A stretch of 39,718 nucleotides of DNA. It comes from a bacterium (GTDB lineage Bacteria; Desulfobacterota; DSWW01). Below, in pieces: positions 24,508-32,309 of the stretch. Position 1 is the first letter of the stretch, and each line of letters opens with the position of its first letter. The notes below the pieces were generated by a model. The model did not search any database. It had not been told where the DNA came from and saw only the letters and a list, made by a program, of their open reading frames with translations. A program made the translations under genes and the position numbers. The stretch lies in assembly GCA_028277985.1 (NCBI GenBank), contig JANQFG010000009.1, positions 1 to 39,718 of the forward strand, read 5' to 3'.

Positions 24508-26214
24508 CTACAAGGGCATATCCGCTGAAGAAACGTTGTACTCCCTTCTCTCGGGCACAGCCTCGATCCGGACATCCGGTACGGCACGACGCTTCCTCTT
24601 CATCTCCCGCTTGGCGATCCGCTCCAGCTCGTGAGTCCGCTCCTTCATCTCTGCCGACGGTTCGCCCGAAAAGCGGATCACGTCCTTTTGCAGTTCCTTG
24701 ATCCACCCACGGACCTTTGGGTTCTTCACGCCAAAGCCTCTCTTGGAGCCCAGGTGCAGGAGCGGAAGGGCCTGATAACAATCTTCTTTGTAGATCTCAG
24801 CCTTGCGCCGCAATACTTTGCTTTTTGAATTCCGGAACTTCTTCGCGGCATGGTGTTTTACTGCAAAGACGCGAAAGAGATCGGGCCCCAGTTGGTAGGA
24901 GTCGGTCACAAAGGCGTTCAACACCTGGAACAGGGTCTCAAGGCGACCTGCGTTCTTCGGCACCTGGGGAATCAGTATGTCGGCACCGATTTTGGTCCAG
25001 TCCTTGAGGTCGAAATCGGGCGACTGGTAGTCGACCTTGATCCGCCCTTCCGTCAGGCATTGGTTCCAGTAGCCGGTCCCCGGCATGGCGATAGCCGGAG
25101 ACAGTTGGCTGAAAGTCGCGCCGAGTGAAAGGTTGAAATTCAGGTCCTCCCAATACTGGCGGTAATTGTGCTCGTCTGTGCCGGTTATGATCGAGGCCGC
25201 CACGGTCTGGATGCCTGCGTCGTGAAGCCGGGCAAAAAGTCGTCGGATCTCGCTGGGGCTGAGCCCTCCCTGCTTGCTTTGGTTGAAATAGGTGCTGCCG
25301 GGGGCCTGGGTCTCTACGCCGAGAAAGATCACCTCGCAGCCCATTTCGGCCAGCATCTCCGGGTCGTATTCATTCGTGCTCTTGATTTCATTGAAGCTGA
25401 AGAAGAAGAAGGGCTTCTCAAATTCTTCCCGCGCCAGCTCCCAGAGCTCATAATTCCGCTTTTTGTGGGTGGAGAAGTTATCCTCGAAGATGGAAAACCT
25501 CCGTTCAGGCAGCCCCTCGCTCGATTCGATCATGGCCTGATACACTTCTTCTCCGGTATTGAGCAGTGGGACATAACGCTTGTTGAAGTAGTGCGACGAG
25601 GCACAGAAGTGGCAGCCCCTCTGGCATCCAAGGCCTAGGGCGATGTAGCACCCGCCCTGAAGCGGGCTGGGTATGGCGTCGTTCAGAATGGTCGTCTGCT
25701 GGACGACCGACACCCCTGGAGGATTCCGGTATTTTTCCACCGGCGGAAGGCCCAGAAAGCGGCGGACGAAATTCGCCCCCTCTTCACGGCATATGTAGTC
25801 AGCTCCGACCTCCTCTATGCCGGGGGTGATGGTCACGTAGCCCCCAACCATGGTAACGGCCTCGGGGCACGCCTCTTTGGCGGTCTCGATCATCTTCCGG
25901 GCCTTCTTGATCGTCATGGTCATCGAGCTCACGCCGATGATGTCGTATCCCTTGGCGCACTCATCACGAAATTCCTCGAGAGAGGGGTTGTCCAGGACCA
26001 TGGTGTACACAGGAATGTTGTTGGCGATGAAATGGGTTGCAACCTCATTGCAGACGCCCCTAGGCGCCCAGATGCCGTCCACGGGGGAGAAATTACTTCC
26101 CTCGTAGGTCAAGAGCGGCGTGTTGTACTCATCGTCAGTACCCCACGGCCTGAAGCATTGACTGAGCAGCACCCGCACTTCGCTGACGGGTTTGTTCGGA
26201 AGCTTTCGTGCCAT
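24508..26214 (-). CDS. B12-binding-domain radical SAM protein
   Basis: A 568-residue protein. Residues ~75-170 form a cobalamin-binding-like Rossmann domain (YDIIGVSSMTMTIKKARKMIE, VTMVGGYVTITPG). The radical SAM core follows, with the cluster motif Cys197-x3-Cys201-x2-Cys204 (GCQRGCHFC) and IFEDNFSTHKKR, CEVIFLGVETQ and ASIITGTDEH as later strands of the Elp3-like barrel. The C-terminal ~120 residues are basic and helical. Such proteins carry out methylations or ring rearrangements in lipid, cofactor and hopanoid pathways; the substrate is unknown. It is in one cluster with the TetR gene upstream and the ferredoxin-type gene downstream. Confidence 0.9.
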   Translation of the reverse strand: MARKLPNKPVSEVRVLLSQCFRPWGTDDEYNTPLLTYEGSNFSPVDGIWAPRGVCNEVATHFIANNIPVYTMVLDNPSLEEFRDECAKGYDIIGVSSMTMTIKKARKMIETAKEACPEAVTMVGGYVTITPGIEEVGADYICREEGANFVRRFLGLPPVEKYRNPPGVSVVQQTTILNDAIPSPLQGGCYIALGLGCQRGCHFCASSHYFNKRYVPLLNTGEEVYQAMIESSEGLPERRFSIFEDNFSTHKKRNYELWELAREEFEKPFFFFSFNEIKSTNEYDPEMLAEMGCEVIFLGVETQAPGSTYFNQSKQGGLSPSEIRRLFARLHDAGIQTVAASIITGTDEHNYRQYWEDLNFNLSLGATFSQLSPAIAMPGTGYWNQCLTEGRIKVDYQSPDFDLKDWTKIGADILIPQVPKNAGRLETLFQVLNAFVTDSYQLGPDLFRVFAVKHHAAKKFRNSKSKVLRRKAEIYKEDCYQALPLLHLGSKRGFGVKNPKVRGWIKELQKDVIRFSGEPSAEMKERTHELERIAKREMKRKRRAVPDVRIEAVPERREYNVSSADMPL

Positions 26215-26310
26215 TTCTTCTCCTTCCTTGAGAAATCCCCTGCTAATGGGAACCCTAGGGCGTCATGATCCTCATAGTTCTCTTGGAAGTACCCGGCCCT
26301 GCATTCCGGC

Positions 26311-26994
26311 TCAGGGCTCCTGTGTCGCATTTCCGGCACCCGGTGCCTTGAGATAGGCCAGAGCGAAATCGTACATCTCTCCGGTCTTCTCCTCGATGTT
26401 GAAGAAACCTTCAACCACGGCGTGCCCGATGAAGACTCCGATGCCCGAGGACACGAGAATCCTGGCCGTGGTGCCCGGGTCTTCGACCCGAAAAACACCC
26501 ACTCGAACTCCTTCGCGAATGATCATCTCTGTTATCTCGTAGGAGCGCCGGCTGATATAGTTGATAAGCGCTCCTATCGATGGGTTCCGGTTGGCTTGAG
26601 AGAGGAATTCCAGAAAGACCGGAGCGATATCCTGGTTATTCCTCACGTAATGAACGATCGCTCTGATTCCCGTGCGCAGAAGATCCTCTGGATCGCGGTG
26701 GCGAATGGTTTCTTCGATGGCCCGGTAGAGCGCTTCATCGTTCTCCGGCTCCTCCGTCAGGCCGAAGAATGCGCAGATCGACTCGGTCGAGCCGCTGATC
26801 ATCCTCTCCAGCACGGAGACGAGGAGCTCTTCCTTGTTCTTGAAGTAATAATTGGCGATGCTGCGGGACATGTGGATCTCGCCGCACACATCCCCCAGCG
26901 TCACATGGTCGTAACCTTTCCTGACGATGCAGTGCATGGCAGCCCAGGTGAGCTGTTCTCTTCTTTCTTCCTGCATTTCTTTTCTAGGTGACAA
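26311..26994 (-). CDS. TetR-family transcriptional regulator
   Basis: A 227-residue repressor. The N-terminal helix-turn-helix is the TetR type (VTLGDVCGEIHMSRSIANYYFKNKEELL), with an all-helical ligand domain behind it. The start is a TTG at 26994 with GGAGGAG upstream; ATG 26976 is a weaker alternative. The gene is preceded by a consensus sigma-70 promoter flanked by two copies of a 16-bp palindrome, so it almost certainly represses itself and the B12 radical SAM and ferredoxin-type genes that follow 96 bases downstream. Its fatty, hydrophobic ligand pocket gives no hint of the inducer. Confidence 0.92.
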   Translation of the reverse strand: MSPRKEMQEERREQLTWAAMHCIVRKGYDHVTLGDVCGEIHMSRSIANYYFKNKEELLVSVLERMISGSTESICAFFGLTEEPENDEALYRAIEETIRHRDPEDLLRTGIRAIVHYVRNNQDIAPVFLEFLSQANRNPSIGALINYISRRSYEITEMIIREGVRVGVFRVEDPGTTARILVSSGIGVFIGHAVVEGFFNIEEKTGEMYDFALAYLKAPGAGNATQEP

Positions 26995-27041
26995 GACAGG
27001 ACTCCTCCGATGTTGATCGCCTGTATCGGTTGCAGGTTTTA

Positions 27042-27057
27042 TGCTGAACGTTCAGCA
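27042..27057. promoter_or_regulatory. TetR operator O2 (perfect palindrome)
   Basis: TGCTGAACGTTCAGCA is a perfect 16-bp palindrome just downstream of the predicted TetR transcription start (about 27065, minus strand). Its partner at 27108-27123 differs by two bases. Confidence 0.8.
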
Positions 27058-27071
27058 AAAAGATTAACGTA

Positions 27072-27099
27072 ATTATAACTTATTTCGCTTTCTTGTCAA
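27072..27099 (-). promoter_or_regulatory. Consensus sigma-70 promoter of the TetR gene
   Basis: On the minus strand TTGACA (27099-27094) and TATAAT (27077-27072) are both perfect and 16 bases apart. Operators lie on both sides, so binding would block both polymerase entry and escape. Confidence 0.85.
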
Positions 27100-27107
27100 C
27101 AGATTTA

Positions 27108-27123
27108 TGCTGAACATCCAGCA
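27108..27123. promoter_or_regulatory. TetR operator O1
   Basis: TGCTGAACATCCAGCA matches O2 at 14 of 16 positions and lies 8 bases upstream of the -35 box. Confidence 0.7.
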
Positions 27124-27472
27124 AAGATCTGTAACATGTTGAAATATTGGATATTTCAGGCTATCCCTTACGACAAATGACTGTCCTGCCGGATACTCAG
27201 CATACCCGAACAGGCATGGTTTGCCGGCAATGAGAGGGAGCATAGATGTGGCAAGAGGTCGTCAGAGGACATCTGAATCTTTCGTCCGGTCAACCGCGGA
27301 GCTTTCCCTTCCCGCCCGTCCGCAGTCAATAGTTGACGAAGGTAACAACGTCCCCTACTCTTAGCGCGGTTCACCCCCCTTGGGGAATGGACGAACCAAC
27401 CCGTTGGTCCGAGTATTGCAGAAAATCTCACGGCGAGATCTACCGAACGGCGGCACAAAGGAGACGAATGCG

Positions 27473-29446
27473 ATGCTTCTACAGGCGATCAGGGTTTGCG
27501 GCTTCGGAATTCTTGTTCTCGCATTGAGTCTCGCCTGTGAGTCAGGCCCAGGCCATTCTCCTGAGGAAATCACCCGGAATGATGTCGATGCCGATGGGGA
27601 CGGGTATTGCGCCGGAGGTTACGAGCACCACGAGCTTTGCAGCGCAGCGGGAATGCACCCCGGGCTGATCGACTGCAACGATACCGACGCGGCGACCCAT
27701 CCAGGCGCCACCGAGTCGTGCGGCGATACGGTGGACAACGATTGCGACGGTCACGTCAACGAGGACTGCGCCTGCACGACCCTGACGCTCTACCGAGACA
27801 GGGACACGGACGGTTTCGGCGATCCGGGCAGCCCACGGGAGGTCTGCGAGGAGGATGCACCGCTCGACGGCTACGTTGAGGACAACACCGATTGCGACGA
27901 CAATGACGAGACGGTGTATCCGGGGGCAGGCTGCGACATCAGCGTCTCCAACGCGACAGAGCTGTCCTCCGCCCTGGCCACGGCGGATCCGGGGGAAATC
28001 ATCCTTCTCGCCGAAGGGGATTACATCGGCCGTTTCGAGGTCACCGTATCCGGCACGCCCGGAAAGTACATCACCATCAAGGGGCCCGACACCGGAGTGG
28101 CGAAGATCGTCGGATCCGGTGGAGGCTACCGTGGAGCCCTGGAGATCCATCACCAGGAGTACATCATTGTGGAGAACCTCGAGATCACCAACCCGAGCGG
28201 TGAATTGGGGATCTACCTGACCGGACAGAACGGCGAGAACCAGGGGGATGGTTGCGCCCACATCATCCTGCGTCGTCTCTACGTCCACGATGTCGGCGAT
28301 GAAGGAATCAAGGTCCGCAATCTGAACACCCACGACATCTTGATCGAAAACAACCGAGTGCACTCCACCGGTGGTTCGGCCATCGACGTCCAGGGTGCCT
28401 ACCCGGATCGTTTTCCGGAGCCGGCCTCCAGGCCCCGCAGAATCATCATACGCAACAACCTGATCTGGGACGCCGGGTTCGCAGGCATAGGCAACGAAAT
28501 CGCTGATCAGCTTCACATTTACGACAACATCGTTCTCGGGTGCCGCCTCGGTCTCGATATCGGATGCGGCAACGACATCATCATCCGAAACAACCTGGTC
28601 ACGAGCTATGCACACTACGATGACATCCTCGTTGATCCGAGCCGCACCACGATCGACCTGACCGACCACCCCCGACACACCGAGTCGCCCGGCGTGCAAC
28701 ACAGCCGCGATTGCTCAGATGGTATTGCGGTCAGCGGCACCCACATGACGTTGATCTACGACAACGAGATCACCGACTGTAACGGCAACGGGGACCTGAT
28801 TATCTCTTACGACCATTTGGACGGGGGGCAGAGGCACAACACCGACGGCGGGCACCGGTACAACCTCTTCTTCCGCAACCGGGTACACCACAACCGTGCC
28901 TACCAGACCATAGAGGAATTCGACAAACAAGCGGGGGCCGAGGCTTTCGACCAGATCTACATAAACAACGTGTTCGCGGACAACCATGCGAGCCAGGGCA
29001 TCCAATTCTCCCATTCCGTGAGACTCATCTTCGCAAACAACACCATCATCAACGGAGATGCCGTGGCCGTCAAAGAAGACTCCGACAATGCCATCGTCAA
29101 GAACAACCTCTTCTACAACTCCAGCGGCATTTCGTTCTCCGGGGACTCGACGCCGCACACCGACAGCAACAACGTCGTCACTGCTGACCCGGACATTTTC
29201 GTGGATCTGCCCAACGGGGATTATCATCTCGATGCCGACTCCGCCGGCATCTGCATCGATCAGGGTGACGATATGACCGGCGACTTGAACGCGGTCTTCT
29301 CGCTCTTCGACGATGCTTACGGGACAGCCGATTTCAACTGGCATGCGGATTTTGTAGCGGATTTCAAGTTCGACTACCGCGAGGACCTGGACGGGAACCA
29401 GCAGGGTGCAAGCTGGGATGTAGGCGCGTACGCCGAACCGCAATGA
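27473..29446 (+). CDS. Secreted lipoprotein with MopE-type metal-binding repeats and a right-handed beta-helix
   Basis: A 657-residue exported protein. ATG 27473 is chosen over the upstream frame (27380) because AAAGGAG precedes it and the next residues form a signal peptide with lipobox ALSLAC. Two MopE-like metal-binding motifs follow: DVDADGDGYC with DCNDTDAATHPGA and TVDNDCDG, then DTDGFGD with DCDDNDETVYPGA. MopE of methanotrophs binds copper; the Asp-rich loops may equally bind calcium. From about residue 160 the protein is a right-handed parallel beta-helix with repeated rungs (HIILRRLYVHDVGDEGI, IIIRNNLIWDAGFAGI, LIFANNTIINGDAVAV), as in pectate-lyase-like and surface proteins. No lyase active site can be assigned. 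It is probably a cell-surface carbohydrate-binding or cleaving protein. Confidence 0.8.
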   Translation: MLLQAIRVCGFGILVLALSLACESGPGHSPEEITRNDVDADGDGYCAGGYEHHELCSAAGMHPGLIDCNDTDAATHPGATESCGDTVDNDCDGHVNEDCACTTLTLYRDRDTDGFGDPGSPREVCEEDAPLDGYVEDNTDCDDNDETVYPGAGCDISVSNATELSSALATADPGEIILLAEGDYIGRFEVTVSGTPGKYITIKGPDTGVAKIVGSGGGYRGALEIHHQEYIIVENLEITNPSGELGIYLTGQNGENQGDGCAHIILRRLYVHDVGDEGIKVRNLNTHDILIENNRVHSTGGSAIDVQGAYPDRFPEPASRPRRIIIRNNLIWDAGFAGIGNEIADQLHIYDNIVLGCRLGLDIGCGNDIIIRNNLVTSYAHYDDILVDPSRTTIDLTDHPRHTESPGVQHSRDCSDGIAVSGTHMTLIYDNEITDCNGNGDLIISYDHLDGGQRHNTDGGHRYNLFFRNRVHHNRAYQTIEEFDKQAGAEAFDQIYINNVFADNHASQGIQFSHSVRLIFANNTIINGDAVAVKEDSDNAIVKNNLFYNSSGISFSGDSTPHTDSNNVVTADPDIFVDLPNGDYHLDADSAGICIDQGDDMTGDLNAVFSLFDDAYGTADFNWHADFVADFKFDYREDLDGNQQGASWDVGAYAEPQ

Positions 29447-29577
29447 CACCCACCCCCTCAGTGCATGTGCGATTCAAACTCCGTCCGTTACGGCAAACCG
29501 GGCCGCACAAGAGGGGGCCCGCACATCCTGGGAAGGGTGGCGTTCCACGCAATGCAGAGGGAGGAACGCAGACGGAA

Positions 29578-31191
29578 CTACTCCGTTCGTTCTATCGGAA
29601 GACCGCGATGATGCGGCGGGAAGAGCGTCTCCTCAAAATTCGTACCCGCCATCTGGTCTACACAGACGACGCCCGACAGCGCCGCAAAGTCCACACCGCA
29701 GCCCCAGCACTTTTCACCATACTGGTCACCGGCAAACCATAGACCGTCAACATGCGGGTTCTTATGAACCGGACGTTCCGTGCCGATCGGACGGTACGTA
29801 CCCAGCGCTTCGGGCGAGGGTGTCCAAAGAATGAATTCCACATCCTCATCCCAGGTTGGGAAGTTCGCCTTTGCCCAGGCTTCACAACGCTCGATGACCA
29901 GGTTGACCCTTTCCGGGTCGCGCATTTCCTTGTCCGTCAGGGCGGTCGAGAACAGATACTCCGCTTTTCCCTCCGGCGCGCGTTTCGCCTCGCCATCTTT
30001 CCAGGCCGTGAATTCGCACATCACCATGTCCACGACACCGATGAAACCTTCCTCTTCGGTGGTGATCGCCGGCATCCAGATGAACGAGCGGTTGTCGAGG
30101 CCGATGTCCCCGATGATCGAGCGTTTGGTGCCGACCCAACCGGTGAGAAGTCCGATACCCCAATGATCATCCCTCATGAAGGAGACCCATTCCTTCGGAA
30201 AAGCGTCTTCGGGCAGAACCTCGAAAATAAACTTGGGAGGAATGGTGCAGATCACATTGTCTGCCAGCAGTGTCTTTTCTTCACCATCCTTCTTGTATTT
30301 CACACCTTTCGCCACACCGTTTTCGACGATGACCTCTGTGACAGGCGTACCGCGCCATACCTCGCCGCCATTGTCGGCAATCGGTTTTTCCATGGCCAGC
30401 GGGATGGCAATGGTGCCGGGCTCGTCTGCCGTGGCCACCGAACCGGTAACCAGGTTCATACGAATATGCCGGGCCATGGCCATGTAACCAAGGAAATCCG
30501 CTGCGGCCGTCATCCTGGGTTCGGCCTGACCGGTCTGGCAGGCGGCCAGGACCTTCACATAGTTGTAAGCCTCCGGGTGCATACCCCGCTCTTCCAGCCA
30601 ACTCTGAAGGGGCACCGTTGTCAGACTGGTAAGGTCCTCGAATGTGAGCCTGCCCATGTCGCCCAGCTGATGCATCGTCTTGGCAAACCCTTCTTCGCTC
30701 ATCCAGGTATAAGGTTGGCTCTTTTGAACCTGGTGCACAGGGGTGCGTTTGACCGTGCCGTCCTCGTTGTAGCCCTGCCATTCGATAAAACCGAGACCGC
30801 GATTCAGCGGCATCTCCACATGCTGCCCGAAATGCTTGAGCACGCAATCCGCCCTGTTGTTGTTGCCCCAGAAGAGACCGTGGCCGCCCGCCTCCCACGT
30901 GCGCCCGTCGAGCAGTCCTTTCTCGAAAATCGTCTCAATATCCGGTGTGCATTTGCCCAGATAACAGTGGGCATAGGCCAGAGAATTCACGAAGGCCTCG
31001 GCGTCCATTTCAACACCGTCGGCAACGGCTTTCGTTCCTTTGCCTACGTAGGAAAGACATCTTCCACCAGCAAACTTGGCCCTTTCAAGAACCACCACCT
31101 TCTTCTTGCAGTCCTTTGCCAGCAAGGCAGCTGCCGTCATGCCGGCAACTCCGGATCCGATGACAACGACATCGACTTTCTCAGTGCCCAT
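29578..31191 (-). CDS. NAD(P)/FAD-dependent oxidoreductase, phytoene desaturase (CrtI)-like
   Basis: A 537-residue flavoprotein. The N-terminal dinucleotide fold is VVVIGSGVAGMTAAALLAKD with ERAKFAGGRCLSY, the CrtI/amine-oxidase signature. The FAD-closing C-terminal motif is GLWFAGDQYGEKCWGCGVDFAA. The middle region (TPVTEVIVENGVAKGVKY) is a typical FAD-dependent amine-oxidase/CrtI strand. The family includes carotenoid desaturases, retinol saturases and many enzymes acting on hydrophobic isoprenoids; the substrate here is unknown. GAATC precedes ATG 31191 with a GGGATG ribosome site. Three Cys (KCWGC) close to the FAD motif are slightly unusual. It may belong with UbiE in quinone or isoprenoid metabolism, but it is separated by 228 bases. 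Confidence 0.85.
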   Translation of the reverse strand: MGTEKVDVVVIGSGVAGMTAAALLAKDCKKKVVVLERAKFAGGRCLSYVGKGTKAVADGVEMDAEAFVNSLAYAHCYLGKCTPDIETIFEKGLLDGRTWEAGGHGLFWGNNNRADCVLKHFGQHVEMPLNRGLGFIEWQGYNEDGTVKRTPVHQVQKSQPYTWMSEEGFAKTMHQLGDMGRLTFEDLTSLTTVPLQSWLEERGMHPEAYNYVKVLAACQTGQAEPRMTAAADFLGYMAMARHIRMNLVTGSVATADEPGTIAIPLAMEKPIADNGGEVWRGTPVTEVIVENGVAKGVKYKKDGEEKTLLADNVICTIPPKFIFEVLPEDAFPKEWVSFMRDDHWGIGLLTGWVGTKRSIIGDIGLDNRSFIWMPAITTEEEGFIGVVDMVMCEFTAWKDGEAKRAPEGKAEYLFSTALTDKEMRDPERVNLVIERCEAWAKANFPTWDEDVEFILWTPSPEALGTYRPIGTERPVHKNPHVDGLWFAGDQYGEKCWGCGVDFAALSGVVCVDQMAGTNFEETLFPPHHRGLPIERTE

Positions 31192-31418
31192 GATTCATCC
31201 CTTTTTCAAGTATTTGTGGGGTATCCATACGGCCCAATTCCAGTGTGGACTCGGATGACCGATGCAAGCTCGGTATTGGCGGCATGTTTTGGAACAGAAT
31301 ACGACAGAAGGGAATTGTGTGTCAAAGAGAGAGACCCTGGATGTGATGGCCGACTTCGAGAGGGACAGAACGCGAAAAACGCAATGAACATCGTAGCTTT
31401 GTGCTCATGTTCCCCTTC
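31192..31418. other. Intergenic region upstream of the CrtI-like gene
   Basis: The 227-base gap separates two same-strand genes (ubiE upstream in transcription, CrtI-like downstream). It holds one promoter candidate, listed separately, and no gene or strong terminator. Confidence 0.4.
31296..31325 (-). promoter_or_regulatory. Possible promoter of the CrtI-like gene
   Basis: TTGACA (31325-31320) is perfect and TATTCT (31301-31296) is 4 of 6, 18 bases apart, giving a start about 100 bases upstream of ATG 31191. Confidence 0.4.
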
Positions 31419-32207
31419 TTACTTCTTCCTTCCGACGTGCACCACGGAGATCCCGTTGGTCAGCCTTTTGTAGGTGACATCGGTGAAGCCGATCCCTTCG
31501 AGGGTGGCCGACAACTCGTCCGGGAGAGGAAAGGTCCGGATCGACTCGGGCAGATAAGTGTAGGAGGGCATCGATCGACCGAGAGTGCGCATGACCAGGG
31601 GCATGTAGAGGAAGGAGTGCAGATCGTAGAGCTTCCGGAACCAGGCGGATGTGGGTGTGGAGAACTCCAGGCACATCAGCGTCCCCCCAGGCTTCAGCAC
31701 CCTGTGCATCTCCACGAACCCTCGGTTCGGGTCGGTCAGGTTCCGTATGCCGAATCCGACCATGGCCGCATCGAACCGGCCGCTCGGAAGCGAAATCTCC
31801 TGGGCATCTCCCTGTATGTAACGAATTCGGTCCGAGAGAGAAGCACGCGCCACCTTCGGCTTGCCTGCCTCCATCATGTCCCGGTTGAAATCGTAAAGGG
31901 TCACCCTTCCCTTCGGGCCGATCACCTTGCCTGCAAGGATGGCGAGATCGGCGGTGCCCCCGCAGACGTCCAGCACATGGTCGCCTTCTTTCAGACCCAT
32001 CATCTTGATGGCGATCCGCCTCCACCGGTGATGGACCCCCAGGCTCATGAAGGTGTTCATCAGGTCGTACCGGCGCGCCGAGGAAGAGAAATGGTCCTGC
32101 ACCAGTTGCGGTTTCTCGTCGGCGGCTACGGTCGAATACCCGAAGACGGCCTGCGAGCCCCTGGGCATCTGACTATCATGCTTCTCTTTTGCTTCCGGAC
32201 CACTCAT
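31419..32207 (-). CDS. ubiE: Demethylmenaquinone/ubiquinone methyltransferase UbiE (COQ5)
   Basis: A 262-residue class I methyltransferase. UbiE signatures are visible: YDLMNTFMSLGVHHRWRR near residue 50, LDVCGGTADLA (SAM motif I), GFGIRNLTDPNRG and the C-terminal LTNGISVVHVGRK. In an anaerobe it would methylate demethylmenaquinone to menaquinone, using SAM. The N-terminus is about 20 residues longer than usual and includes an untypical Gln/Ser-rich stretch; ATG 32207 has only a weak purine ribosome site. It lies downstream of the isomerase gene and is separated from it by a dispersed repeat and a G-rich element, so it may have its own promoter. Confidence 0.9.
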   Translation of the reverse strand: MSGPEAKEKHDSQMPRGSQAVFGYSTVAADEKPQLVQDHFSSSARRYDLMNTFMSLGVHHRWRRIAIKMMGLKEGDHVLDVCGGTADLAILAGKVIGPKGRVTLYDFNRDMMEAGKPKVARASLSDRIRYIQGDAQEISLPSGRFDAAMVGFGIRNLTDPNRGFVEMHRVLKPGGTLMCLEFSTPTSAWFRKLYDLHSFLYMPLVMRTLGRSMPSYTYLPESIRTFPLPDELSATLEGIGFTDVTYKRLTNGISVVHVGRKK

Positions 32208-32232
32208 ATCTTTGATTTCCGTACGCTACTGG

Positions 32233-32252
32233 ATTCCCGCCTGCGCGGGAAT
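32233..32252. repeat. dRS3-like palindrome ATTCCC-N8-GGGAAT
   Basis: ATTCCCGCCTGCGCGGGAAT matches the ATTCCC-N8-GGGAAT pattern of the dispersed dRS3 repeats of Neisseria and similar short palindromes in other genomes. It sits in the gap between ubiE and the isomerase gene, next to the G-rich heptad element. It is probably a genome-wide repeat; that cannot be shown from this window. Confidence 0.6.
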
Positions 32253-32273
32253 GACTGCTGTGGGGGGGGTGCG

Positions 32274-32306
32274 GGGCCTGACCCCCGATCCCTGACCCCT
32301 GACCCC
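32274..32306 (-). repeat. G-rich heptad element, copy 2
   Basis: On the minus strand the four units are GGGGTCA, GGGGTCA, GGGATCG and GGGGTCA, followed by GGCCC, 33 bases in all. It begins 3 bases after the stop codon (32310-32312) of the isomerase gene and reads in its sense direction. A C-rich run (ACCCCCCCC) lies downstream and could pair with it. Confidence 0.8.
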
Positions 32307-32309
32307 TCA

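Larger units (their letters stand above)
26995..27472. other. Regulatory gap between the TetR gene and the beta-helix lipoprotein gene
   Basis: The gap between the divergent genes holds the TetR promoter and two operators (listed separately) and a perfect inverted repeat TGAAATAT-TGG-ATATTTCA (27140-27158) of unknown purpose. From about 27180 to 27450 I see no gene and no clear promoter. Confidence 0.5.

Noticed and set aside
29752..31473. A 573-codon open frame on the plus strand opposite the CrtI-like gene
   Set aside because: It is antisense to a clear flavoprotein gene, has no domain signature and is rich in His/Arg/Pro as expected for a shadow frame in GC-rich DNA.
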